A stretch of 29,845 nt of DNA, taken from NCBI GenBank assembly GCA_964459445.1, contig CAYWMP010000058.1, positions 1 through 29,845 on the forward strand, read 5' to 3'. This document shows positions 1-10,035 of the stretch, one piece after another. This DNA comes from CAYWMP01 sp964459445. Lineage in GTDB: Bacteria; Desulfobacterota; DSM-4660; Desulfatiglandales; HGW-15. The position numbers were made by a program, and so were the translations under genes. A model generated the notes under the pieces. The model made no database searches, was not told the DNA's origin, and saw only the letters and a list, made by a program, of their open reading frames with translations. The first letter of the stretch is position 1; each line of letters begins with the position of its first letter.

Positions 1-959
<959 letters not shown>

Positions 960-1024
960 GATCTTTGGGCCTATATAGGCCCCTATTTGCTTTTTTTAGG
1001 ACCTACAGCGGCATCACTATTCAG

Positions 1025-1037
1025 TTTTCAAAGAACA
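1025..1037 (-). promoter_or_regulatory. boxA-like antitermination site in the rRNA leader
   Basis: The leader transcript carries TGTTCTTTGAAAA, close to the boxA consensus TGCTCTTTAACA used by the Nus factors for rRNA antitermination. It sits about 65 bases before the mature 16S 5' end, where boxA is expected. The assignment is by similarity and position only. Confidence 0.5.
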
Positions 1038-1103
1038 AGATAGTACTAATGTATTCCCAAAATTCGTCAGTGTCAATAGAACACTTCCGAAAAGGAAAGA
1101 GTG

Positions 1104-1132
1104 AATTTAAACTTCTTGTGCTCCTATGTCAA
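1104..1132 (-). promoter_or_regulatory. rRNA operon promoter
   Basis: On the minus strand TTGACA (1127-1132) and TAAATT (1104-1109) are separated by exactly 17 bases. Directly upstream (1133-1165) is an A-rich stretch with a run of eight A residues, as expected of an rRNA UP element. Transcription would start near 1097 and give a leader of about 140 bases before 16S. The consensus -35, ideal spacing and location in front of 16S make this a confident rrn promoter. Confidence 0.75.
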
Positions 1133-1178
1133 GCACTATTTTAACGATTTATTCTTTTTTTTGAATAATATTTCCGAT

Positions 1179-2333
1179 CTAGGCAGTTTCCGAGTATTCG
1201 GCAATCATTTCAACAACAAATGCAATTTGATCCTTTGTCAACTCGGGGTAAACGGGGAGGGCCAACGTCCTGGAGGCTGCATCCATTGAAACGGGGAAAT
1301 CTTCCGGTTTGTAACCTAGGTATTTGAAGCAATCCTGCGCATGCAATGCAACGGGATAGTAGATCTCGGTACCGATTTCCTTTTCATTCAGAAAAGTTCT
1401 GAGTTCGTCCCTCTTATCCTTAACCTTTATTATAAACTGATTATAGATGTGTCGTTCTTCCTTTTCAAGGGGTAATTCAATGTGTTCTATTCCGGCTTCC
1501 TCAAACAGTTTTCTATAAAGGCGGGCATTTTCACGTCGACGCTCTGTCCACCCATCCAGGTACTCGAGTTTCACCGACAAAACGGCTGCCTGGAGCGCAT
1601 CCAGTCTGAAATTTCCCCCTACGACTCGATAATAGTACTTGGGCTTACCGCCATGGACGCGGAGCAGTTTGAGGTTTTCATAGATGGTTTCGCTGTTGGT
1701 CGTAACCATACCGGCATCGCCGAACGCCCCCAGATTTTTTGAAGGGAAAAAGGAAAAACAACCATAATCCCCCATTGAACCCGCTCTTCTCTTTATCCCA
1801 CCCTGGGAAAATCTGTATTCGGAGCCGATGGATTGCGCTGCATCCTCTATGACCGTGAGATTATGTTCCGTTGCAATATCCAAAATCGGAGCCATATCCG
1901 CGCATTGACCGTAAAGATGAACAGGAATGATGGCCTTGACTCGATCTCTTTCTTTTTTATCAAATTGTGACAGCCTGGCCCCCAGTTTACCGGGATCCAG
2001 ATTATAGGTCTTTGGGTCTATATCCGCGAAGACCGGGATGGCGTCTAATCGGGAGACGCACCCTGCGGTGGCGAAAAAGGAATAGGGGGTCGTCAACACA
2101 TAATCACCCGACTCGATACCCGCCGCCATAAGAGAAATCAATAGGGCATCCGAACCCGAGGATACTCCAACCGCGTAATCGCATTGGCAGTATTCAGCGA
2201 TACGCTTTTCAAAGGCCTCAACCTTTGGCCCGAGGATGAAGTATTGGGATTCGAATACTTCTTGGACCACAATATTGACCTCATCTTTTATTTCCTCATA
2301 TTGCTTCTTCAGATCTAATAAAGGTACTTTCAC
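1179..2333 (-). CDS. DegT/DnrJ/EryC1/StrS-family sugar aminotransferase
   Basis: PLP-dependent aminotransferase of the nucleotide-sugar type (384 aa, the usual length). It transfers an amino group, normally from glutamate, to a keto-sugar nucleotide for surface polysaccharide or glycan synthesis in the cytoplasm. The PLP lysine is K199 in SFFPSKNLGAFGD; the ring-nitrogen aspartate is D164 in IEDAAQS; GSDAL near 60-64 contacts the cofactor phosphate. The SFFPSKNLG form resembles the WbpE/WlbC branch that makes 3-amino sugars, but the substrate is not provable here. The start is GTG at 2333, preceded by GAGGTGA at good spacing. No other glycan genes adjoin it: the rRNA promoter lies immediately downstream, and a 229-base gap separates it from the deacetylase upstream. 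Confidence 0.93.
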   Translation of the reverse strand: MKVPLLDLKKQYEEIKDEVNIVVQEVFESQYFILGPKVEAFEKRIAEYCQCDYAVGVSSGSDALLISLMAAGIESGDYVLTTPYSFFATAGCVSRLDAIPVFADIDPKTYNLDPGKLGARLSQFDKKERDRVKAIIPVHLYGQCADMAPILDIATEHNLTVIEDAAQSIGSEYRFSQGGIKRRAGSMGDYGCFSFFPSKNLGAFGDAGMVTTNSETIYENLKLLRVHGGKPKYYYRVVGGNFRLDALQAAVLSVKLEYLDGWTERRRENARLYRKLFEEAGIEHIELPLEKEERHIYNQFIIKVKDKRDELRTFLNEKEIGTEIYYPVALHAQDCFKYLGYKPEDFPVSMDAASRTLALPVYPELTKDQIAFVVEMIAEYSETA

Positions 2334-2562
2334 TGGATCACCTCAGTTCTTCCTATCAACCCGGCCCTATGCAAATTTGCGGGGGATCAGCAATCTGTTT
2401 ACAAGTTCGAAACTGCTCAGGTTGAGGGGTTCAGAGTTCTGCGCCGCCTCTGGCCGCCGAAGCGCCAGTTTGATCAAAAAACTGACTCCAGCGTTGCTTA
2501 GTCAGATACGAGGGTTTCCCGATAATCCGAGGGCATCGCCGGACATAGCTTCGCTGCACATC

Positions 2563-3744
2563 TCAGCCGACCAGTTCCGATGCAGGCACCACCTTAAACC
2601 CCTCTTTAAGTCTCGGCAAATACTTCTTAACCACTTCTAAGGTCGTCCTGTGGGGATGGACAATACCGATAGCCTGACCCGATTGTCCGGCTATTCCCAG
2701 GAGCCGCTCCATTTGAAACTCGATAGAATTCGCGGAAAGGCTATTGTCCAGAAAAACATTTCGCTTTGCGGTCTTGATGCCCAGCCTCTTTGCCAGGTTG
2801 AAGGCCACTGTTTGGGCTGTTGTCCTGCTATCAATGTAGTAAAGCCCGCTCTTTTTCAATTCGCTCAGGACGATTTCCATTTTTTCCCGATCCTGTGTAA
2901 ACCGGGATCCCATGTGATTGTTCACGCCCTTGGCTCCCGAAATTGTCTCCAAATGGCTTTTCAATGTGCGCCTAATTTCCCTTTCACCCATTTCCTTTAA
3001 AAGGACGCCGGGGCCCGGATTGATTCTTGGATAATCCTTCGGCTCCATGGGCAGGTGCAGCATGAGTTCATATCCTTTTTCTTTCGCGATCCCCACAATA
3101 CGCTCGGTTTGAGGGGCAATGGGAAGCAGCGATAGGGTGAGCGGAATGTCTAGGGCCATAAACGCTCTGGCAATTTTGCTATCGTATCCAAGGTCGTCAA
3201 CGATGATCGCTAGACGAGGCATTGTTTCAATTTCCCGCCCTTTGTCCGAATCTTGCTTTAGCCTTAGCCTATGGGTGTTGAGCCCAAGGGCGTATAGGTC
3301 GTAAACGGTTTCTCCCTTTGGGGTCTTGTGGGTCTTGACGGCCACGTCGGGCGCCCTTTTGTCGAGTGTCGCCCTGAATTGTTTCTCGAGTGCGGCGATC
3401 GATTTCTGATCGGGCAACCGAATGAGCAGGCCGGTAAATTCCCAACCATTAGAACCCTTAATTTTGGATTTTACATTAAGAAAAGACACCCGTTTTGTAG
3501 AGATGCCGCCCTGATAGAGGCATTCATAGATTGTACTGTCGATTTGGGCAATTTTACGGGAAAGATCGGATCTCAGGGAGTAGACTTCTTCAAAGACTGG
3601 TTTTTCATGGGTGCTCCCGGATTGGACAATAAAGTAAGAGATTGCCAGAACCAGGATGCTTCCTGCTGCGAGGGTAAGGGCAAAAAAGGTCTTGGTGTGC
3701 CGTGCTTTTTTTGTCCTTCGTTTCTTCTTTTTTTTCTTAATCAC
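2563..3744 (-). CDS. Divergent polysaccharide deacetylase family protein (YibQ/DUF610)
   Basis: 393 aa. A very basic cytoplasmic N-terminus (KKKKKKRR, 3-10) is followed by one membrane anchor (about 20-41), a linker domain (45-165) and a NodB-like deacetylase fold (from 176). Visible family motifs are IIVDDLGYD (180-188, the Asp pair), LHLPMEP (229-235), NNHMGSRFT (275-283) and IGIVHPH near the end. The DUF610/divergent polysaccharide deacetylase family is often encoded beside envC and ctpA and is thought to act on a periplasmic glycan, probably peptidoglycan-related; the substrate is unknown. It is the last gene of the ftsE-ftsX-envC-ctpA run, 69 bases after ctpA. Start is GTG at 3744, with AGGAAA further upstream as a poor ribosome site. 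Confidence 0.9.
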   Translation of the reverse strand: MIKKKKKKRRTKKARHTKTFFALTLAAGSILVLAISYFIVQSGSTHEKPVFEEVYSLRSDLSRKIAQIDSTIYECLYQGGISTKRVSFLNVKSKIKGSNGWEFTGLLIRLPDQKSIAALEKQFRATLDKRAPDVAVKTHKTPKGETVYDLYALGLNTHRLRLKQDSDKGREIETMPRLAIIVDDLGYDSKIARAFMALDIPLTLSLLPIAPQTERIVGIAKEKGYELMLHLPMEPKDYPRINPGPGVLLKEMGEREIRRTLKSHLETISGAKGVNNHMGSRFTQDREKMEIVLSELKKSGLYYIDSRTTAQTVAFNLAKRLGIKTAKRNVFLDNSLSANSIEFQMERLLGIAGQSGQAIGIVHPHRTTLEVVKKYLPRLKEGFKVVPASELVG

Positions 3745-3813
3745 CTTTGAATAGTTTCCTGTTGGAAACTTGCTCGTCCTTCGTTACCTTTCTTAGAATG
3801 CGGTTTGCAAGCC

Positions 3814-5145
3814 CTAAGTCTTGGGATTGATTTTGGAAAAGATATTCCAGGTCTGAAGCAAATGCAGGGCCTGACGGACCTGATTGTCCCTTTCCAGAAT
3901 CATCTTCGCTCTCTTTTCTGTCTTATCTTCTTCGGATATTACCTTGCCCTCTTTTTCTTTTTCAGTATCGTTGACCATATGGCCTTCCAGGTCCTCTTCC
4001 CTGACCATTTCCCTGCCCTTTTTTTCCTGCTTTTTGGAGGGCGGTATAAATTCCACTTTTATATCGGGCACGATCCCGCTCAACTGAATGGACTTTCCAC
4101 TCGGCGTATAATACCTGGCCGTGGTCAGGCGAAGCCCCGATCCATCTGAAAGGGGCAAAATCGTTTGCACCGACCCCTTGCCAAAGGTCTTTGTGCCGAG
4201 AATCATGCCCCTCTTATTGTCCTGGAGTGCGCCCGCAACGATCTCCGAGGCACTGGCGCTTCCGCCGTTGACGAGCACGATGATGGGATAGTCCCTGGCC
4301 ACCTTATTCTTGTGGGCGGTCGCCTGCATATCCTGAGCGGAATTTCTCCCTTTGGTGCTGACAATCAAGCCTGTATCAAGAAAGATATCCGAAACCTCGA
4401 TGGCTTGAGAAAGAAGCCCACCGGGATTGTTCCTTAAATCCAAAATCAGGCCCTTTAATTTGTGGCCCTTTTCAACCTTTTTCAGGGCGATATTTACATC
4501 GGCCGAGGTTTTTCCCTGAAAGTTTGAGATTCGGAGATATCCGATTTCAGGTGTAAGCAGAAAGCTGCGAACACTTCTTAAGGGGATGACGTCCCGGATA
4601 ATCGAAAAATCAAGGGGCGTTTGCTCACCCTCCCGCATCACGGTCAGTTTGACGTCGGTACCCTTGGGTCCCCTTATTCTTTTCACGGCATCCGTCAACG
4701 TCATATCATTGGTTGGTTTATCATCTATCTTGATGATTCGATCACCCGCCTGTAACCCTGCCTCATAGGCCGGTGTCCCTTCGATTGGTGAAACCACGAT
4801 CAGTTGATTGTCTCGGATGCTTATTTCAATACCGACCCCCGAGAAACTCCCCTTCGTCTCTATGAGGAGATCCTGGTGCTCTTCCCTTGTCATAAAGGAG
4901 GAATGGGGATCGAGACTCTGCACCATGCCTTTTATGGCCCCATAGATCAGGTCCTTTGCATCCTGGGGCTCGACATAATTCTTCTCGATTTGGCGAAGGA
5001 CCTCCGTGAAGACCTCAATGTTCTTATACACCTCATTCGTATCCGCCTTTACCAGGGCCCCGCTCCCATTCAAGAGAAGAACACCTCCTAATAAAAGGAG
5101 GGCACAGAAGATGGTCAAAAAAAGTTTTTTATTGCTTAATCCCAT
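3814..5145 (-). CDS. ctpA: C-terminal processing peptidase, S41 family (CtpA)
   Basis: 443 aa periplasmic serine protease. Order of parts: signal peptide (about 1-34, hydrophobic core LFLTIFCALLLLGGVLLL), cap segment, PDZ domain (about 95-175, with GVGIEI and AGLQAGDRIIKID), then the S41 catalytic domain. The Ser-Lys dyad is S298 in GGSASASE and K323 in KTFGKGS, 25 residues apart as in known family members; LILDLRNNPGG (233-243) is the typical core strand. After the catalytic core (about 368) there is an unusually long, highly charged tail rich in E and K. CtpA-type enzymes trim C-termini of envelope proteins and in many bacteria degrade peptidoglycan hydrolases, which suits its place beside envC and ftsEX. 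It is 173 bases after envC, so it may also have its own promoter. Confidence 0.95.
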   Translation of the reverse strand: MGLSNKKLFLTIFCALLLLGGVLLLNGSGALVKADTNEVYKNIEVFTEVLRQIEKNYVEPQDAKDLIYGAIKGMVQSLDPHSSFMTREEHQDLLIETKGSFSGVGIEISIRDNQLIVVSPIEGTPAYEAGLQAGDRIIKIDDKPTNDMTLTDAVKRIRGPKGTDVKLTVMREGEQTPLDFSIIRDVIPLRSVRSFLLTPEIGYLRISNFQGKTSADVNIALKKVEKGHKLKGLILDLRNNPGGLLSQAIEVSDIFLDTGLIVSTKGRNSAQDMQATAHKNKVARDYPIIVLVNGGSASASEIVAGALQDNKRGMILGTKTFGKGSVQTILPLSDGSGLRLTTARYYTPSGKSIQLSGIVPDIKVEFIPPSKKQEKKGREMVREEDLEGHMVNDTEKEKEGKVISEEDKTEKRAKMILERDNQVRQALHLLQTWNIFSKINPKT

Positions 5146-5318
5146 AGGTTATGCTCCCGATATTTATCTATTGCCAAAAAACTGCCCCTGGCAATATCCA
5201 TTAAACCCGATCAATCATTGCTTCTTCAATATTTTGTTTCTATAGGCCTGGAATCTGAAGGCAAATCCGACCCAAAATATTTTGAATTTTTAATTTTAAC
5301 GCATAGTTATAATAAAGG

Positions 5319-6509
5319 TCAATTAACTTTTAGCCATTTCATCGGATCAAGGTTGACGCCGCCACGCCTTATTTCAAAATAGAGCCCCGCATCCCCGGAC
5401 GATCCATTGTTTCCGAGCAATCCAATGGTTTCCCCCCTCTCAACCAATTCTTTGACTTCCTTCAACCTTTTAGAAAGCTGTGCATATATGGTGAAGTACC
5501 GGGAACCATGGTTGAGAACGATGATTTCGCCATACCCCCGCAGCCAGCCCGAGTACTCCACCCTGCCCGGAAAAACGGCCTCCACATTTGCACCATTCAC
5601 TCCTGCAATATGCACGCCTTTTAATCCCGGTCCATTGCGTGATCGTCTCGAAATTCTGCTCCGGGCCACCTTACCCCTGACCGGTAAGGGCAACCTTCCC
5701 TTTGCGGCATTAAAACCGGTAGGGAGTTTGCCTGGGCGCGGGTCAACCTTGTCGAGCTTTTGAAGCGTTTTTCTCAATTCCTTGGCACCCAGCTGTAATT
5801 CCTTGACGACTGTCTCATAGAATTCCTTTTCTTTGTGAATTTTCATGAGGAGCAGGACTTTCTGATTCATGTCCTTCTTGATGGATGCCATACTGGCCTT
5901 TTCCGCCTCCTCCAGCCTCTTTATCAAATCAAGATTATCCCTGATATTGGAGATACCCTTCTCGCGCTTTTTCTGCATCCCTGCCATCCGATCAAACAGT
6001 ATTTGATCTTCCATCATGATGACCTTGAGGTATTTTGATCGCTTTCTCAATTGATCCATACCGCTCGAAGTGGCTAAAAGTTGCATATAGCCCCTCTTGG
6101 CGTACTTGTAGAAGGCAACCAGTCTCTTCTCTAACCGGGATTCCACCTCTTTCAATTTGTTTTCCACTTCAGTCAGTTTTCCCTGCCGATCCTCCAGTTC
6201 TCCTTTGCTTATCAGCACCTTCGCCTTGAGTTCATCCAGATGTCTTCTCCTGGCGGCGATGGTCTCCTCGAGCTCGCTCAATTGTCTAAGAAGCCCCCTT
6301 TCCTTCTCACCGTATTTTAAAAGTCGCTTCTTTTCCCTTGAGAGCTCCTTTTCTATTTCTTCGATTTGATCGCTTTTAATCTCTGTTTTCGTATTTTTAG
6401 TCCCATAGGATAAACGTGGAATTGCATAGGACCCTCCAAAAAGGAGAAGGGCAAGGATCAGAAAAATCCTGGACAGATTGTATTTTACGATAATCATTGA
6501 ATAGTTCAC
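5319..6509 (-). CDS. envC: EnvC-like murein hydrolase activator with degenerate LytM (M23) domain
   Basis: About 396 aa (392 if the inner ATG is used). Parts: signal anchor (about 13-30), long coiled coil (about 45-255, regular E/K/L heptads), then a C-terminal LytM/M23 domain (from about 272). The zinc-binding residues of active M23 peptidases are replaced: the GxDI position reads KGVHI (297-301), the YAHLS position reads YAQLS, and the HLHFE motif reads GLYFE (375-379). This is the state of E. coli EnvC, which is not an enzyme but activates cell-wall amidases under FtsEX control. Position directly after ftsX (22-base gap) agrees. The longest frame starts at GTG 6509; an ATG at 6497 with GGTGA eight bases upstream is an equally good or better start. 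Confidence 0.93.
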   Translation of the reverse strand: MNYSMIIVKYNLSRIFLILALLLFGGSYAIPRLSYGTKNTKTEIKSDQIEEIEKELSREKKRLLKYGEKERGLLRQLSELEETIAARRRHLDELKAKVLISKGELEDRQGKLTEVENKLKEVESRLEKRLVAFYKYAKRGYMQLLATSSGMDQLRKRSKYLKVIMMEDQILFDRMAGMQKKREKGISNIRDNLDLIKRLEEAEKASMASIKKDMNQKVLLLMKIHKEKEFYETVVKELQLGAKELRKTLQKLDKVDPRPGKLPTGFNAAKGRLPLPVRGKVARSRISRRSRNGPGLKGVHIAGVNGANVEAVFPGRVEYSGWLRGYGEIIVLNHGSRYFTIYAQLSKRLKEVKELVERGETIGLLGNNGSSGDAGLYFEIRRGGVNLDPMKWLKVN

Positions 6510-6531
6510 CGAATAGATCCCTTTGGTGTGG

Positions 6532-7425
6532 TTAGGCCTCGAAGAAACGCCCTATGGCGACGAAACTGCCCAATAGCCCAAGACCAAGGCTTAATAGAAT
6601 GATGAGGATTGCATAGCCTTGTGGCAGGAAAACGATCTCCATGACGGGAAGGCCGAACAAATGGACTGCTTTGAGAGAAACAATTGAATATATTAGGAAA
6701 AGCGCTATAAGTGAAAGAGCGCCGCTGACTATTCCCTGGATGGCGCCCTCCATGAGAAAGGGCGTTTTAACAAACCAATCCGTTGCTCCGACTATTTTGA
6801 GTATTTCAATCTCCTCTCGACGGGAATAAATCGTAAGCTTTATGGTGTTCGTGACAATAAACAAGACGGCAAAACAAAGCAGACCCCCAATAATCGCCCC
6901 GATGAGTTTTAAAATATAGATGACCCCCTCAAATCGCTCTATCCATTGTTCGCTATATTGGACCTCCTCCACGCCCCCCACTTTTTCGAGTTCGGCCTTC
7001 AATCTCTTTGGGTCCAGCTCATTGGCCTCCACATCCTTAAAGACGACCTCAAAGGATGCGGGGAGAGGGTTTCCCGATAGGTTGTTAAGCAAACCCGCCT
7101 GTTCGCCCAGAGCCTCAATGAGGTCTTCTTCCGCCTGTTCCTTTGATATGAAGCCCTTTAGTTGCGAACCCGGGAGGTCCTGAAGCCTGCTTTTGATGCG
7201 CACCCTGCCCTTTTCATCGATGCCATCCTGCAGATAAACGGACATGGACAGCGACTGCCCCCACTCCTGGATCCAGTTGTTGATATTCACAAAAAAGAGG
7301 ATGAAAGCGCCAAAGAGGAGAAGTGAGGTGGATATCGTCCCCATGCTAATCCCATGCAACAGCCTGTTTCCCAGAATATTGGCTGATGCGTGTTTGATGA
7401 AATAGATCCAGGTTCTAAATCTCAT
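6532..7425 (-). CDS. ftsX: Cell division protein FtsX
   Basis: 297 aa, typical length. One membrane helix near 25-47, a periplasmic domain (about 48-170) and three further helices (about 172-195, 222-247, 268-292) give the standard four-helix FtsX topology. The segment SRREEIEILKIVGATDWFVKTPF is the conserved cytoplasmic coupling region of the FtsX/MacB permease family. With FtsE it forms an ABC-type signalling complex at the septum that passes conformational changes to EnvC, encoded next. The ATG at 7425 is preceded by AAGG, and the gene starts 9 bases after the ftsE stop, so the two are co-transcribed and probably translationally linked. Confidence 0.95.
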   Translation of the reverse strand: MRFRTWIYFIKHASANILGNRLLHGISMGTISTSLLLFGAFILFFVNINNWIQEWGQSLSMSVYLQDGIDEKGRVRIKSRLQDLPGSQLKGFISKEQAEEDLIEALGEQAGLLNNLSGNPLPASFEVVFKDVEANELDPKRLKAELEKVGGVEEVQYSEQWIERFEGVIYILKLIGAIIGGLLCFAVLFIVTNTIKLTIYSRREEIEILKIVGATDWFVKTPFLMEGAIQGIVSGALSLIALFLIYSIVSLKAVHLFGLPVMEIVFLPQGYAILIILLSLGLGLLGSFVAIGRFFEA

Positions 7426-7434
7426 AGCGGGCCT

Positions 7435-8085
7435 TTACTGAAGGATATTTCCCTTGTTCAGGACGATGATCCTTTGCTCCGTGTCTTGGATGAGGTCTTT
7501 GCTGTGCGTGGCAATGATCACGGTCGTTCCCTTTAGACTAATGGTTCTAAAGAGGATCATGATTTCTCGTGTGATGTCGGGGTCGAGGTTTCCTGTGGGC
7601 TCGTCCGCCAAAAGGAGAGTGGGATCATTGATAATCGCCCGCGCAATGGCGACCCTTTGCTGTTCGCCGCCCGAGAGTTGAAGGGGGTAGGCATTTTCCT
7701 TTTTAGACAAACCAACGGCCTTCAGAATCTGATGGGTTTTCTTCCTGACGATGACCGGTCGCTCTCCTGTTACCTCCAAAGCCAGGGCGACATTTTGTGC
7801 GACCGTTTTACTTGGAAGCAGCTTGAAATCCTGGAACACAAACCCCATGCTTCTGCGCAGGAGGTCAAGGCTGTGTCGTCGGATACGGTTGAGATTAATC
7901 CGGTTGATCAATATTTGCCCTTCACTGGGTTTCTGGGCGCCGAACATCAACCTCAAGAGCGTCGTTTTCCCCGCCCCGCTGGGGCCGGTGATAAATACGA
8001 ATTCCCCCTTTCCAATCTTTAGATTGATATCACTGAGGGCCCGGTTCTGCCCAAAGCGCTTTGAAACGTGATAGAATTGGATCAT
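7435..8085 (-). CDS. ftsE: Cell division ATP-binding protein FtsE
   Basis: 216 aa ABC ATPase. Walker A GPSGAGKT (34-41), Q-loop around FQDFKLLP (84-91), signature LSGGEQQRVAIARA (137-150), Walker B LLLADEPTGNLD (157-168) and the switch histidine H194 (IIATHSKD) are all intact. It begins MIQFYHVSKRF, as FtsE proteins usually do, and is followed immediately by ftsX, which separates it from LolD or MacB ATPases. It is the first gene of the minus-strand envelope operon ftsE-ftsX-envC-ctpA-deacetylase. The operon promoter should lie within 8086-8300, but I see no convincing -35/-10 pair there. Confidence 0.96.
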   Translation of the reverse strand: MIQFYHVSKRFGQNRALSDINLKIGKGEFVFITGPSGAGKTTLLRLMFGAQKPSEGQILINRINLNRIRRHSLDLLRRSMGFVFQDFKLLPSKTVAQNVALALEVTGERPVIVRKKTHQILKAVGLSKKENAYPLQLSGGEQQRVAIARAIINDPTLLLADEPTGNLDPDITREIMILFRTISLKGTTVIIATHSKDLIQDTEQRIIVLNKGNILQ

Positions 8086-8528
8086 TTTACATTTAAGCTG
8101 TGCGGATTTGTTTTGAAAGATGAACGTCCAACATCGGACATCGAACGTCCAACGTCCAATAAAAGCAAAAATTCAATACCGAGCGTTAAACAGATTATTC
8201 TGGTTCTTTCTTTATGATTCTTACCGAACTCCCTGTCGGCCGTTCTTCCGGGTCAAAAATTTTATTTCTTTATTTTTTACATTCAACATTCGATCCGCCG
8301 GACAAGTGCCTGCTCGCCTGTGGCGAGTTGAACGTTCAATGTTCGATGTTCATTTTATTCTTCCGGTGATCGTCCCTTTTGCCTACCGCCAACTGCCGAT
8401 TGCCAGCTTTCTTTTATCCTCCAATTCCTCTCTTCAATTTTCAATATTCAATCTTCAATTCCTCAATCCCAAATTCCTCAATCCCTCAATTCATTTTGTC
8501 AACTGCCTACTGTCGATTGCCGACTTTC
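8086..8528. repeat. Gene-free spacer filled with simple-word and inverted repeats
   Basis: 443 bases between ftsE and the TolC-like gene. 8120-8160 is built from GAACGTCC/GGACATCG-type words, and 8331-8353 (AACGTTCAATGTTCGATGTT plus CAT) is its approximate reverse complement, so the two ends form loose inverted arms about 180 bases apart. Between them CTCGCC-TGT-GGCGAG (8313-8327) is a perfect hairpin. 8384-8530 is a string of CAATATTCAAT, CCTCAATCC and CTGCCGATTGCC-like words. An open frame on the plus strand across 8120-8593 is a product of this repetitive sequence, not a gene. Confidence 0.7.
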
Positions 8529-9869
8529 TTAATATTCCCCCATCGCTCTCAAGAGCCTCGCCCTTGCGAGACTTCGATCATAAAGGGACCTAAAATAATT
8601 CACCCTAGCCTGTGTCAATCGGGTCTGTGCATCGAGTACTTCGGTAATAGTGGTGACCTGGGCCTTGTAGCGTTCCTCGCTAACCCGGAGATTTTCTTCG
8701 CCCTGCTCAACAGCCTTGCTCGTAGTCGGGATGTTTTTTTCTGCTGTTTCCAAATCCAGCATGGCTTGCTTGACTTCAAGACTGATGCCGTCTTCCAAGG
8801 AATTTCTCGTTTGCAGGAGCTCTCGTTTAACACTCTCCTGTTCCCGTTTTGAAAAATGAGTCTTTCCCCATTCCCAAAAGGTCCAGGAAAGTGTGGCCAG
8901 GGCCTCCCAATGGCCCTTGTCATGAAAGTCGCTGCCCCGAACCCTTGGGTCATCTCCTTCCTTAATAAATTCATAGGTAAAAGAGACTTCAGGGTATAAT
9001 TTGCTTTCTGCGAACCGGATCTGTTGATCGGTTTGAAGGAGATTCACATCAATGGCCTGGATCTCCGGCCTTTGTTTCAAAGCCTTCTTCAAATTCGAAT
9101 CAAGATCCCTTGTCTCATCCCCGATGGATTGAATGTCTTCCTCTACAACATCGACCGGATCATTGACCGGTCTCGACAAAACCGTATTAAATTGTGCTCG
9201 CGTCAGCCTGGCCGCATTTACAGCCCTCACCTGACTCTGCTCCGCATTTGCCAATTCCACTTCAGCCTGCAGTAGATCATTTATGGGTATCATGCCCACT
9301 TCATAGAAATTTTTGGCTACATCGGCATTCGACTTGCGCGATTCAACGTCCTTTTCAGCCACCTCAACGCCCCGATCCGCGATAAGGATATTGAAATAGG
9401 CCTCCTTAACCTGGAGGGCCAGATCCAGTTCTTCCAGTTCGACATCGAGCTTCGATTGATCGATGCCTAACTTGGCCAATTCATAGGAACTGATCAAGCC
9501 GAATCCCGTAAAAAGGGGTTGAGTGAGCGTCCCCTTCCATTGATAGTTGTCCTGAGAACTCACGGCGATGTCCCCGCCGCCCGCGAGCGTCGATCGAAAG
9601 GTCGACTGCTCACTTAATCTTCTGTAGCCGTAGGTCGTACCCAGTTTTGGGAGTAATTCCGACCGCGCTTGGTTTTTCGCAAAGATCGATTGGTCGACCC
9701 TTTCCTGTTTTGCCTTGAGCGCCCAATTCACCTTTATGGCCTCCGCGATGCTTTCATTCAATGTGAGTTTATTGCCTCCTTTATCGGAAGCAAGGGATAC
9801 AGAAATTATTAAAATAGTTAGAAATAAAGTGAAGCCAACCAGAAAAGCAATCCGCCTAGAGTCCCTCAT
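8529..9869 (-). CDS. TolC-family outer membrane efflux protein
   Basis: 446 aa from the preferred start. A signal peptide (about 1-27, core IAFLVGFTLFLTILIISVSLA) is followed by two tandem OEP repeats, long helical hairpins with typical signatures such as LTLNESIAEAIKVN at the beginning and RYKAQVTTITEVLDAQTRL near the end. Proteins of this family form trimeric outer-membrane channels for RND, MFS or ABC export systems. No pump or adaptor gene adjoins it, so the partner is unknown. An upstream ATG at 9911 extends the frame by 14 residues, but the ATG at 9869 has GGAGG eight bases upstream and the upstream ATG would overlap a likely -10 region, so 9869 is favoured. It is divergent from the HtrA-type protease. 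Confidence 0.93.
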   Translation of the reverse strand: MRDSRRIAFLVGFTLFLTILIISVSLASDKGGNKLTLNESIAEAIKVNWALKAKQERVDQSIFAKNQARSELLPKLGTTYGYRRLSEQSTFRSTLAGGGDIAVSSQDNYQWKGTLTQPLFTGFGLISSYELAKLGIDQSKLDVELEELDLALQVKEAYFNILIADRGVEVAEKDVESRKSNADVAKNFYEVGMIPINDLLQAEVELANAEQSQVRAVNAARLTRAQFNTVLSRPVNDPVDVVEEDIQSIGDETRDLDSNLKKALKQRPEIQAIDVNLLQTDQQIRFAESKLYPEVSFTYEFIKEGDDPRVRGSDFHDKGHWEALATLSWTFWEWGKTHFSKREQESVKRELLQTRNSLEDGISLEVKQAMLDLETAEKNIPTTSKAVEQGEENLRVSEERYKAQVTTITEVLDAQTRLTQARVNYFRSLYDRSLARARLLRAMGEY

Positions 9870-9907
9870 GGCCATTTCCTCCATATTCGTCGAGAGAAGT
9901 CGTCTAT

Positions 9908-9936
9908 TCATTAGAATAGGGTTGGCATTATGTCAA
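9908..9936 (-). promoter_or_regulatory. Probable promoter of the TolC-like gene
   Basis: On the minus strand a perfect TTGACA (9931-9936) is followed after 17 bases by TAATGA (9908-9913). The -10 match is weak, but the -35 and spacing are ideal and transcription would begin about 30 bases before the ATG at 9869. Confidence 0.4.
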
Positions 9937-10006
9937 TGTTAATTGGTGTGAGGACAAAGCCCCATTTCATTTTCAAGGTGATGCTTAAACAATGATGCCG
10001 GTCTTC

Positions 10007-10035
10007 TTGACAGGCCTCGAGCAAGTTACTACGTT
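10007..10035 (+). promoter_or_regulatory. Possible promoter of the HtrA-type protease gene
   Basis: TTGACA (10007-10012) and TACGTT (10030-10035) are 17 bases apart, about 115 bases upstream of the start at 10152. The -35 is perfect and the -10 mediocre. No sigma-E/CpxR-like site is obvious. Confidence 0.35.

Noticed and set aside
2334..2562. Possible gene in the spacer between aminotransferase and deacetylase
   Set aside because: The plus-strand frame at 2236-2640 overlaps both minus-strand genes and has no recognisable content.
8120..8593. Open frame of 157 codons on the plus strand
   Set aside because: It is a translation of the simple-word repeat spacer (MNVQHRTSNVQRP-type peptide) and runs over the end of the TolC-like gene; no domain or ribosome site.
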